Source of the DNA: Pectinophora gossypiella
Taxonomy: Eukaryota > Arthropoda > Insecta > Lepidoptera > Gelechiidae
NCBI RefSeq assembly: GCF_024362695.1
Contig: NC_065425.1
Location: forward strand, 3,601,001-3,665,000
Direction: 5' to 3'
Length of the DNA: 64,000 bases
Shown: positions 52,890-61,908 of the stretch, one piece after another
How positions within the stretch are numbered: position 1 is the first letter of the stretch
Layout: each line of letters opens with the position of its first letter
Made by a program: the position numbers and the translations under genes
The notes under the pieces: model-generated
What the model was told of the DNA's origin: nothing
Seen by the model: only the letters and a program-made list of their open reading frames with translations
The model's database searches: none

Positions 52890-53980
52890 TGTAAGTGGTA
52901 AGTTCATGTGACGTTATTATTGTACTCTTTCAAAAAAAATCCAACTACAGTACAAATATGAAACAAATATAATGAACCTAGATGAAATGACTATTAATTT
53001 ACAATTCAAGATTTTACTGGAAGTGTTATTTTATGGTCTCCCAGGTATTACTTACGTTTACAACTTGATGATGTAACGTAGTTTAAGTTAAATAAGTTTA
53101 AGTTACCAACGGTAAGTGCTTATTGTTATCTTTGCTTACATTCCGCCGCGTCTAAAGCCGTCCAAGCAGTAAAAAATCAGTCGTTTACATATCACCGCCG
53201 AAACTGACCGTTACAAAAGATATCAGAACCAAAACGAATAAAATACGCTATAAAAATGTAATATTCCGATAGATATCTGTCTAATATGAAGAAAATAACA
53301 TAACATTTTCAATGTTCACTGATGTTTTATTCATGGACTTGACCCTCAGTGGCCATCATTGATTTTATGCCCAACTGTCTTTTGTTTGATAGTGGGCAAG
53401 CGAGATTGCAACGTTAAAGGTTCCGTCGACGGGTAGGTGTTCAAATACCGGTGGTCAATCTCATTACCGTTAATGGAAAACTATTCTAGAATCATTTTTG
53501 GTTTTATTGCACTCATCCGTGTTTGGTAACTCACAAAATTACCAAAAATATTTTTTTCTGACTCGGAGGGGACTGTTAAACCGGGATCAATATGTTAACT
53601 ATTACACCACCAGGTTTTCCTCCTGTCCATGAGATACTGGTGTATTGGGTAACGCGCTTGTCCAGGCTTAACAAGAGCTGCTGATGAAGGTCCGTCCAAG
53701 TCAGATTTTTTTCTTTTTAATTTTCTCTTTATCCTAGAATCTTTGAGTTTTAACACATATCCGGTGAGAACTTAAGAAAGTTGGCGACATATATAAGTTC
53801 TAAGTGGATATTTGCAAAAAGACAAAGGATTCTAAGATATTTTTGCGTTTACAGTAATCATATTGACTTTCTGCGTTCATCATCAGCCGTACGACGCCCA
53901 CTGCTGGGCATAAGGGTAATTATGTGTACCTACTGCTGATGTTTTGTTTTCATAAATTCGTATGAATTTATAATACTTAT
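52890..53980. other. over 1 kb without a recognised feature
   Basis: AT-rich with no family match. The words GAGCTGCTGATGAAGG and the T run near 53700 are not distinctive. Confidence 0.45.
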
Positions 53981-54019
53981 AGCATCACGCCTTTATCCCT
54001 AAGGGGTAGGCAGAGGTGT

Positions 54020-54264
54020 CCCATCAATTATATCATCATCATCACCAGCCCATTAACGTCCCCACTGCTGGGGCACGGGCCTTCCCTACGGATGGATAGG
54101 TTAAACCACCACGCGGGCCCAGTGCGGATTGGTGGTTATTAACAACTGCTAATGTAGCCGGGACCAACGGCTTAACGTGCCTTTCGAAGCACGGAGGAGC
54201 AAAGGCCGGTCATAGGATGGGTGACAACAAAAAAAAAATCATCTCGAGCTCCCATCAATTATAT
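54020..54264 (-). mobile_element. SINE-B with 5' inversion, 14-bp target duplication
   Basis: CCCATCAATTATAT occurs at 54020-54033 and 54251-54264. Between them the 3' part (54034-54202) is on the minus strand, but the head segment (GCAAAGGCCGGTCATAGGAT to ATCTCGAGCTC, 54203-54250) is on the plus strand. A single insertion with one inverted end fits twin priming. It landed in a family I copy. Confidence 0.88.
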
Positions 54265-54269
54265 ATGAT

Positions 54270-54560
54270 CCAATAAATTCAAAATCAGAAAGTCGAATTT
54301 AGAGGTGTAACAGAACAATATTATTAGTATATTCCACCGTATTGCTATAATTCTGCACTCTTCGAACTAAACGGAAATTCACGGTTATGAATATTCTTTT
54401 CATGAAAAAATAAAACTTGTAGTCGAGTCATTTTTGTTTGCGGTATTTTAGGAATAAACATGCTGAATCCTAAAACAGATTTATCATAACAGCGCCCTAC
54501 TTACTGGTAATATGTTTTGTTTGATAAATATCACAGACGCCGGATTGGTAAATATTAAAA
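54270..54560. other. no feature recognised
   Basis: No family match seen. Confidence 0.4.
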
Positions 54561-54566
54561 AAAAAG

Positions 54567-54925
54567 TTTACACAATGGTGCTGATTCCTGTACATAACAT
54601 CTAAATTTATTTTAAGTTATATCTTTCAATGTCTTATCCACCGAAAATAAAAGGGACGTGTAATCGACAGGCGTAATGAAACATAAGTACGCCAATTTTA
54701 GTCATAAATTTAAAATTCCCTCCCAAAATTTTATATTGGCCAATAACAGATTTAAGTTGACAGCACACGTCAAAAGAGTTGCATATTAGCAAGATGTCTA
54801 TTTTATTCGCCCGGTTTATTCATTCATTCTTTCATTTTAAAATTAACAGTTGTCAATCATCCGTCCCTGTCTTTTTGTGCGGGTAATAAAATTACGCGTA
54901 TAACTGAAAATAAAATTAGGTGTCT
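54567..54925. mobile_element. MITE-3, both ends, diverged
   Basis: The left end GGTGCTGATTCCTGTACATA, then TTTATTTTAAGTTATATC, pairs with the inverted right end (ATAACTGAAAATAAAATTAG, then GTCTGCAGTAATCAG). The interior resembles 9640-9990. Confidence 0.7.
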
Positions 54926-54929
54926 GCAG

Positions 54930-55200
54930 TAATCAGGGCCAATAATTAATAGTTCTACCAACTGGGATACCACGGTTGAATTGATTGATTGTTGAAACAT
55001 TTTGAGTGAATATATTCTTCATTAGCGTTCGCGAGTGCTATAAGCCATGTGTAGAGAGAGTGCACCTCCTCTTTCAATTTAAGCCTTCGTGTCGCAGTTA
55101 ATCATTCCGCGAACTTGTGTAGTGTTGTCTCGTTGAGTGATACAACTATGAATAACGGGACAGAAATAAATATTCCATATCTTTAGCGTCGTATGTTATT
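54930..55200. other. short SINE-D head-like scrap, otherwise nothing
   Basis: CTACCAACTGGGATACCACG (54957-54976) is the inverted form of a pol III A box like the one in SINE-D at 5770-6045. Confidence 0.45.
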
Positions 55201-55204
55201 TATC

Positions 55205-55435
55205 TTCCTAACGTCATCCCGTTTTCACAGGGTTCTCTTACCTAAGTAAGAGATTTGATTTGAGAGATGTGATTTAACAGGCCCGATTGTTTACAGAAGC
55301 GACTTCCTGTCTGACTTTGCAATCCGCAAAAGAAAAACCAGGTCAATAATTTATATAGGCCGAATACTTCCGAAACGCATTTCTCGCAAATGTGGGTTTC
55401 CTCACGAACTTTTTCATTACTGTTTGTCATATTTT
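55205..55435 (-). mobile_element. SINE-D
   Basis: It runs from CATCCCGTTTTCACAGGGTT to GTGGGTTTCCTCACGAAC. Confidence 0.78.
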
Positions 55436-55519
55436 GCAAGTTGGATAACTCCTCTGGTTGCTGGTTTGGCTGGTTGATTGCCAGCTGATCCCTTGTCACT
55501 ATAAGGTTCATCATATCCA

Positions 55520-56060
55520 TCCATTTTTTTAAAGAACATCTAGGGCCCTGTGCCGAGGTTTTTCTTGCAGCTTCTTTTCCCCGGCTATACAGGTTGTGAG
55601 AAACTGCTCTCACTTAATGTACTGAAAAGTATCGGCGTCCGAAGGACGTAATATACGATCCCGACGACCCGATTACTCTAGCCATAGAGGCAGCCAATCA
55701 GCTCGCGACACCAAACACTTCAGGACCCCGATACCGACCCCGCCGGCGTGGTCGACGATTTCCCTCATTCAGCGCTTATCGCTATCGACCCGCTAGGGTC
55801 GATTAATTCTTTCAAATATTTTTCCTCTCAGACTACGCCCTGAGCCGAGGTTCGCGCCCAACTGGGCACCCTCAGGCCTTCAGCGCTCCCCATTTGTCCT
55901 GCCAAGTAGTTAATACCATCTGCGGCAAATGTACAATAAGTCAAGTAAAAAAAAAATGCTCTCACCTAAAACGGTTTTAGGCGGATGAGACGTTCGTTAT
56001 GTAAAGATTCAAAGTGTATGTTACCTACTGAAAAATTTTTTTTTTTGAATTTTTGAATCT
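55520..56060 (+). mobile_element. LINE-B 3' UTR split by family P
   Basis: 55525-55616 (AAGAACATCTAGGGCCCTGT to TTGTGAGAAACTGC) and 55957-56060 (GTTTTAGGCGGATGAGACGT to the T-rich TTTGAA tail) match 47175-47355. Confidence 0.82.
55605..55968 (+). mobile_element. family P, full-length reference copy
   Basis: The element at 55617-55956 (~340 bp) is flanked by TGCTCTCACTTA and TGCTCTCACCTA (one mismatch). The order is: 5' part with GTATCGGCGTCCGAAGGACG and TAGCCATAGAGGCAGCC; centre CCCCGCCGGCGTGGTCGACG and GCTTATCGCTATCGACCC; a GAGGTTCGCGCCCAACTGG word resembling a B box; 3' end GCGGCAAATGTACAATAAGT and poly(A). Non-coding. Poly(A) and 12-bp duplications indicate mobilisation by a LINE. I do not know which RNA it derives from. 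Confidence 0.88.
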
Positions 56061-56120
56061 TAGGCCTCCGCATGAACGTTGTCTGCAAGTTGTTTTTGAT
56101 TCCTCGTGGTTCTGTCCACC

Positions 56121-56123
<3 letters not shown>

Positions 56124-56166
<43 letters not shown>
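56124..56166. repeat. AT microsatellite
   Basis: An (AT)n run of about 20 units. Confidence 0.95.
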
Positions 56167-56169
<3 letters not shown>

Positions 56170-56172
<3 letters not shown>

Positions 56173-56512
56173 TATTGAAGCAGCTGACACAGGAGCAGTA
56201 GTAAAAATGACACTTTACTAAAACTGGAGGTCTCGTAAAAAGCAAGACAGTTTGCAGCACTAAAGCCCTGTTTGCACCTTATTTAGTTTAGAAGCAAGTA
56301 AACTGACTTTAAGGAGTAAGTAGTTTTAGAAAGCATCTCGGGGTAATAATGGGCTTAATGTTTTTCTTTGCAGAAGAAATGAGAAGAAAACTTGCAGTCG
56401 CATTTGATACGACGTCTTAACGTGTTTCGTAATAAGTACTTACTAAAATTTGTTTTTTTTTTAGTAAATAAGCAACACCGTCGCCACATATAAGATAGGC
56501 AGGAAATCAGTC
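56170..56512. other. no feature recognised
   Basis: No family match seen. Confidence 0.4.
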
Positions 56513-56514
56513 CA

Positions 56515-56765
56515 TCATTCATCATCTCCTTAGTACTATCGCGTTTTTCACAGGGTCCGCTTACCTAACCTGGAGATTTGACAGGTCCGGTTTTTTACAG
56601 AAGCGACTGCCTATCTGACCTTACAACCCGCAAAGAGAAAACCAGTCCAACACAGGTCAGGTCACATTTGTGTTGGAATGTGGGTTTCCTCACGATGTTT
56701 TCCTTCACCACTGAGCACGTGATAATCATTTATGATTGAAACATGAATTCGAAAACAAATTCGAT
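56515..56765 (-). mobile_element. SINE-D, long copy
   Basis: It runs from ATCATCTCCTTAGTACTATC (inverted tail) to TGATAATCATTTATGATTG and ATGAATTCGAAAAC. It lacks the tRNA-like head. Confidence 0.82.
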
Positions 56766-56769
56766 AATC

Positions 56770-57172
56770 ATTCTGAAAAATCAATCTGAAAAAGACGCTT
56801 ATGTGGTTTTTACTGCAAGGCGACGATATTTATACGAAACGAAAACGCAAACTAAAAAAAAACAAAACCACTGAACTGTTGAAACTCTAATGGGAGTCAT
56901 GTAAACAGGCCATAAAGCGAGCCGATACGAGACAGGAAATGATCACGCGACTGCCAGCGTTTAATTAATTTCCAATATCGCCCGCGACTCGGGAATTCGG
57001 TCCACATTTTATACTGGAGGTAAAGAGACATTAACATAAGTACCTATAGAGTCATTCACGCCTGTGTGCCTTAACGGGGAAGGTAGCAGGACTGGAATAG
57101 GCAGCCAGAATACTGAAATGGTATTTCATATTTTTTTTATGAACGTTTCTATTCTACGAATAGACGGCGATA
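56770..57172. other. no feature recognised
   Basis: No family match seen. Confidence 0.4.
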
Positions 57173-57175
57173 TCT

Positions 57176-57240
57176 TCTTCTATCGTGTGGGTTGTGATGT
57201 AGGATACTAACCTCATCATCCTTGGTGTCAGGGTTACTAT
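57176..57240 (-). mobile_element. SINE-A tail fragment
   Basis: CTTCTTCTATCGTGTGGGTT to GGTGTCAGGGTTACTA. Confidence 0.75.
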
Positions 57241-57244
57241 AATA

Positions 57245-57437
57245 TGGTGTTGGACGAAGATGGAAAGAATACGTTGGACAGAAAGGGTTACTAATGAGGA
57301 AGTACTAGTAAGAAAAAAAGTAAAAAGTAAGAAGAAGTAGAAGAAGTAGGAAAACCAAACAAATATTGAGAGTTATTGAGGACAGAAGAGATAGACAAGA
57401 ATGGAGAATGCTATACCGACAAGAGCGTGGCTCTTAA
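57245..57437 (+). pseudogene. LINE-J reverse transcriptase C-terminus with deletion
   Basis: WTKMERIRWTERVTNEEVL is typical of the region after RT in a group of LINE proteins (the pattern R-I-x-W-T-x-R-V-x-N-E-x-V-L). After an AG-rich junction near 57330 the end resumes in another frame with VIEDRRDRQEWRMLYRQERG and a stop. About the middle of the C-terminal domain is missing. It links the non-coding LINE-J relics at 6.6, 51.5 and 57.8 kb to a protein. Confidence 0.75.
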
Positions 57438-57544
57438 ATTAGTGATAATGAAAATTGGCAGTTCAAAATGGAACTTTGTTGGTAAATTAGTAAAGCTATT
57501 TACGTGTTTGTGTTTGAATTGAATAAAGAATAACATTATTAATT

Positions 57545-57685
57545 ATTGAGATATTTAATTCGATCTGTTTCCAAACTGGCGTGAGTAGATGTGTGAATGT
57601 ATCAGGATCGTGGTAAGTAGAATTCCGTGGTATATACCTCCTACCCTAACAGGAAATAGACGGGAACTTATGTATGTATGTTTTC
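57545..57685 (+). pseudogene. LINE-H C-terminal end, plus strand
   Basis: It includes GTATCAGGATCGTGGTAAGT, AGAATTCCGTGGTA and an ATGTATGTATG tail. It is the inverse orientation of the other LINE-H relics. Confidence 0.6.
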
Positions 57686-57804
57686 AAACTGCCAGATCAA
57701 TTCAAAAAACAAAACAGAGCAAGATTTGGCGATAAAACTTATCCAGGACATGACTGAGAATTATTTTTTTTTCGTCCTTACTTTAAGTCCTGCTTTTTGC
57801 TTCG

Positions 57805-57880
57805 CCGCAGTCAAATAAAAATAAGGCAGTGGTTTCGCTCTTGCCTTCCGCTCCTCAATACTCTGTCAACCAATTACTGG
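57805..57880 (-). pseudogene. LINE-J scrap
   Basis: GGCAGTGGTTTCGCTCTTGC and TCCTCAATACTCTGTCA match 6720-6775. Confidence 0.5.
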
Positions 57881-57884
57881 TATC

Positions 57885-58340
57885 GTGAATTTTCTATCCT
57901 CATGCATATAGGATTGTCGACTCAAACCTTTTATGCCTTTGCGGTTTTTGAATTAATTATGAAACGAGGTCCTGACTAAAGCGTGTGTTCACCGAGTCGA
58001 ATAATCAGGTTCATTGATTTGAACGTATTCTTCTTTGGTCATTCATTTCCCTATTATCTCGCAGGATTTTTACTGATATCTCTATAAAATAGAATAAAAA
58101 CGAAATAACTGGATATTTCTCTCATAATTGTAGTTGCTTTCTAGTAACTCATGATTCTTAATGGGTTGAGCAGAGTCACGAGTAATCAAATTAAAAACGA
58201 ACAAACCAGCCAAGTGCGAATCAGACTTGCGCAAGAGGGGTTCTGTACTATTGACGAGGTAAACAACAGTAGGTACACAAATTTAGAATGAACCAACTTA
58301 GAATGTTCCTACAAGTACATAGTACGTCGTATAAGTATAA
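57885..58340. other. no feature recognised
   Basis: No family match seen. Confidence 0.4.
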
Positions 58341-58343
58341 GTT

Positions 58344-58480
58344 CGACGGCCTCTGTGGTCAGTGGTTGAGCATTGGATTCACCACCGGTTCTAATCCCGG
58401 TGGGGACATATCACAAAAATCACACAGTGATCCCTAGTTTGGTTAGGACATTACAGGCTGATCACCTGATTATCTGATAG
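58344..58480 (+). mobile_element. SINE-A 5' part
   Basis: Head GACGGCCTCTGTGGTCAGTG, a deleted anticodon-arm region, B-box-like GGTTCTAATCCCGGTGGGGA, and the body to CACCTGATTATCTG. The core and tail are missing. Confidence 0.82.
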
Positions 58481-58484
58481 TACC

Positions 58485-59130
58485 CACATTTAATAAGTGG
58501 CCGTGAATGACAGTTTTAAAAGATTTAATTAGGTATATTTCGGTGGCCGTAAAACTAATTGTATAAAACTGTATAATTGAGAGGCGGTACCACGATTTAC
58601 CACCTAAATATTTTGCTAGGGCCGTCACTTGACCTAAGCTAGCACGGCTGTAAATCTCATTTAATGTCTGTCATAATTAAAATAAGTAATATCGGATAAA
58701 AATCTAGACAAGTAATCACGTATTTAGTGGTTATTACATCAATTGATTCACTTAATGTTGTGTAATTTTTTTACGTTTTGTTTATGTGCAATAAAATGTT
58801 TTGAATTAAATTTTTTAATTAAATTGTGAAATACTTGCTTGTAACCTTGTTCGCCTTTTTAAATCAGTATTTGTATCATTAACATTCAAATGTTTATTTA
58901 ACATTCGTATTCTGGAATTTCAATAGCGTAATGAAGATTTTACGAATTAAAAAAGATTTTTGATCAAATGTGTTTCATTTTCGTTTGATTGGTAATTGGT
59001 ATTCAACGAAAATATCGAGGCTTATGTTTATTTTTCGGGTTGAAGGCCAGTTTTTTATTATTTTTATATTAAATTACGTACAAGGTTCTAATATTGGGAA
59101 GCTATTTAACTGGGGACAAAGCAAACAGGG
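58485..59130. other. no feature recognised
   Basis: AT-rich with no family match. Confidence 0.4.
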
Positions 59131-59424
59131 GGGTTTAAATGGCCACATGAAAGCAATTCATCAAAAAAAAAAGCAATATTGTTATTTGACATTTGTTTGC
59201 ATTGCGCACTTATTTTATACTAGCTTTTGACTTCGTCCGCGTGGCGTGTTATATAAGAGAGAGATCTTTGTGTGTGTGGGCGCATATCAAATTTCAAGCA
59301 TCTAACTTATGCAGTTTAGATTTTGTCATACAATTTTTTTCCCAATAACTCCCATTTTTCAAAATACAGCCAAAAATAAACTTTATATTTACTAAGGTAT
59401 GCATGCATGCTAAATTGAATCAAT

Positions 59425-59603
59425 TGATTGAATTGTTTTTTTTTTAATTGATTGTTCATTGAGTTTTAATTTTAATACACACTTCCTCTCTTCCCTTCAA
59501 CGTTGCTGTGCCCTACAGGGTCCATGTTTTAGTTCCTATGCCTATGTAACACCCCATTGTACTACATGGAATGCAATAAATAATTTAATTGAATTGAATT
59601 GAA
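59425..59603 (+). mobile_element. LINE 3' tail inside element X
   Basis: A segment with CTACAGGGTCCATGTTTTAG and GGAATGCAATAAATAATTTA ends in TTGAA repeats and breaks one of the 135-bp units. Confidence 0.65.
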
Positions 59604-60181
59604 AACATCTATCTTACGCGGTTTCGACTTTTTCATACAAATGTTTTTTTCCCGCTAACTCCCGTTTCCGTGGGAATTTTGCAATATCCTGTTGCAACTA
59701 AGCTTTAAGTTAACTAAGGTACCTGCATAACAAATTTCAAACGTCTAACTTGAGTGGTTTAGATTTTTCATACAAAAGGATTTTCCCGCTAATTCCCGTT
59801 CTCGTGGGAATTTCGGAAATTCCTTTCTTAGTACACCTCTAAGGTATCTAAGGTACCTGCATGCCAAATTTCAAACGTCTAACTTGAGTGGTTTAGATTT
59901 TTCATACAAAAGGATTTTCTCGCTAATTCCCGTTCCCGTAGGAATTTCGGGAATTCCTTTCTTAGTGCACCTCTACGGTATCTAAGGTATATGCGTGCCA
60001 AATTTAAAACGTCTAACTTGAGTGGTTTAGATTTTTCATACAAAAGGATTTCCCTTCACTACTCGGCTCCTATTGATTGTAGCGTGATGAAAAGTATATT
60101 ATAACCTGTCCAGGAGTGTGAAGAATAATTGTACCAAGTTTCATTAAAATCCGTCCAGTAGTTTTTGTTTCTATAAGGAAC

Positions 60182-60207
60182 ATACAGACAGACAGACAGA
60201 CAGACAA
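60182..60207. repeat. CAGA microsatellite
   Basis: About six CAGA units near the end of element X. Confidence 0.9.
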
Positions 60208-60396
60208 AAATTTTACTGATTGCATTTTTGGCATCAGTATCGATCACTTATCACCCCCTGATAGTTATTTTGAAAAAATATTTAATGTACAGAATTGACC
60301 TCTCTACAGATTTATTATAAGTATAGATTTTTTCTTCTTAGACGAATTGCTTCGATGTGGCCATTTTAACCCCCTTGGACTGTTGCGATTACAAAT

Positions 60397-60545
60397 CAAA
60401 TCAAATATACTTTATTGCACAAAACTAAAATTTCAACAATCAGACATAACAAATCAAATCAAATCAAATATACTTTATTGCACAGAACTATATTAACACA
60501 TGAATACAGTACAATTTGGGCGGCCTTATTACACAGTATTGTTAC
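60397..60545 (-). mobile_element. LINE-G-like 3' end
   Basis: AAATCAAATATACTTTATTG appears twice (around 60400 and 60465), followed by ATTTGGGCGGCCTTATTACA. It may be two tails side by side. Confidence 0.6.
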
Positions 60546-60784
60546 CGAACAAAAAATAAATAGACTATACATGTCTCTACTGGGCACAGTCAACCAAAGA
60601 AAGTATGGCATGGTTATGGAGTATACTCCACCACACTTCTTTTTAGACTACTGCCTGGGACCATCGACTGGTAAGCGCGCAATCATGGGCATCGAATTCA
60701 TACTTCCAGATCGTGAGCCCAACGCTCTAAGACACTAGACGACGGAAGATATTTACCAAAAATACTAAAAGAGATTGTTATTAT

Positions 60785-61116
60785 TATTACCTGAAAATTT
60801 GTGTGAGGAGCTCGGTGGCGCAGCGGTAAACGCGCTCGGTTTGCGATTGTTGAAGTAAAGCAACTTTCGCAGAGGCCGGTCATAGGATGGGTGACCACAA
60901 AAAAAAAAAGTTTTCATCTCGAGCTCCTCCGTGCTTCGGAAGGCACGTTAAGCCGTTGGTCCCGGCTGCATTAGCAGTCGTTAATAACCACCAATCCGCA
61001 CTGGGCCCGCGTGGTGGTTTAAGGCCCGATCTCCCTATTCATCCATAGGGAAGGCCCGTGCCCCAGCAGTGGGGACGTTAATGGGCTGGTGATGATGATG
61101 ATGATTACCTGAAAAT
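60785..61116 (+). mobile_element. SINE-B, full-length reference copy, 13-bp target duplication
   Basis: ATTACCTGAAAAT occurs at 60785-60797 and 61104-61116. Segments in order: (1) a tRNA-like start GAGCTCGGTGGCGCAGCGGT, with an A-box-like TGGCGCAGCGG; (2) AAAGCAACTTTCGC and GGATGGGTGACC, which match box A and box C of the 5S rRNA internal promoter in order and spacing; (3) an A run; (4) the core CGTGCTTCGGAAGGCACGTT; (5) an RTE-like end GCCCGTGCCCCAGCAGTGGG with a GAT tail. Not a 5S gene, because only the promoter part matches. Confidence 0.93.
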
Positions 61117-61119
61117 ACA

Positions 61120-61400
61120 ATTTCGACAATGTCTCTGTCCCAAATTATGGAATCGAACCCTGACCTAAAGATCGTGAGCTAACGCTCTAAGGGCCTGTTC
61201 ACACTAGTGATTGTCCAGCGATTTCAGGGCGACGCGAGATCGCGGCGTACACGCGGCGACATTGTCACGATTTATCTATCGCCACGATATCGCTGTGTGC
61301 TCGCGGCGAGCACGCCCCCATTTCGCCGCGATTATTTTTTAGTAGCAAACTACCCACATTTCGCTACCGTTCTGCAGACTTTTATTTATTTATTTAATTT
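61120..61400. other. CpG-rich patch 61190-61345, possible MITE edge
   Basis: It starts GGGCCTGTTCACACTAG, a form common at MITE termini, and is followed by CGCGGCGTACACGCGGCGAC. No matching right end is seen. The BEL/Pao 5' region follows. Confidence 0.4.
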
Positions 61401-61908
61401 AATTTTGATTTGTCTTCTAAGTAAGACAGCTAGAAGTATCTCCTCGTCGGAGTCTGTATAAGCTACCACTTATACACATTTGTACGTGTTTTGTATTTTC
61501 CTTACCTTGCGTTTTACGCGCGGCTCGTGACGTAGACATGTACTTCTATAAATATGATTCAGTGCAATAAACACCTTTCACGGGAACGGACACTTTTACT
61601 CTAACTTTCCTAACTCGTGAAAACTCAACATTTAACTACTACACTCAACTTGAACTTTGACTTAACCACTATATACATCGTGTAGAGGCATTGGCCCCTA
61701 CATCTTCTTCGAGCCGGATTTATATCAGTAAAGTGAAGTGTGACCACGTGTTTTGGTAATTTTGCCAACGACTGCGAATCGGTTGGATCGGCCTCCCACC
61801 AGCGGGTCTCACCGGTCTGATTGAGAAGGCGCATATGTCGTAGTGAAATTTCTGTCACGTTCATCGTCCGATACTTCTTCAACCATATAACAACCTACTT
61901 TAACCATC
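61400..61908 (+). promoter_or_regulatory. 5' LTR and leader region of the BEL/Pao element (boundaries open)
   Basis: TATAAATA (61547-61554) and AATAAA (61566-61571) are spaced like the promoter and polyadenylation signal of an LTR, upstream of the gag start. The LTR edges cannot be fixed because the 3' LTR lies outside the window. I could not identify a convincing primer-binding site. Confidence 0.5.

Larger units (their letters stand above)
59213..60340 (+). mobile_element. element X with ~135-bp internal repeats
   Basis: It starts CTAGCTTTTGACTTCGTCCG and ends ATTATAAGTATAGATTT, terminal words I associate with a common lepidopteran repeat (from memory). Inside, a unit with CCAAATTTCAAACGTCTAAC and GTTTAGATTTTTCATACAAA recurs about every 135 bp (59724, 59859, 59993; older versions near 59280 and 59604). 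CCAAGTTTCATTAAAATCCG and a CAGA microsatellite close it. No frame. Confidence 0.72.
59133..60385. mobile_element. MITE-2 split by a repeat-bearing element
   Basis: The left MITE-2 arm (59129-59212, GGGGGGTTTAAATGGCCACA to GCACTTATTTTA) and a shortened right arm (60343-60378, AGACGAATTGCTTCGATGTG) enclose element X. Confidence 0.75.

Noticed and set aside
60840..60900. 5S rRNA gene
   Set aside because: Only the internal-promoter part resembles 5S; the rest of the molecule is missing and the segment belongs to a dispersed SINE.
61655..61740. Primer-binding site of the BEL/Pao element around TGGCCCCTACATC
   Set aside because: The T-loop-like TTCGAGCC downstream is offset and the implied T-stem does not pair, so a tRNA complement is not supported.
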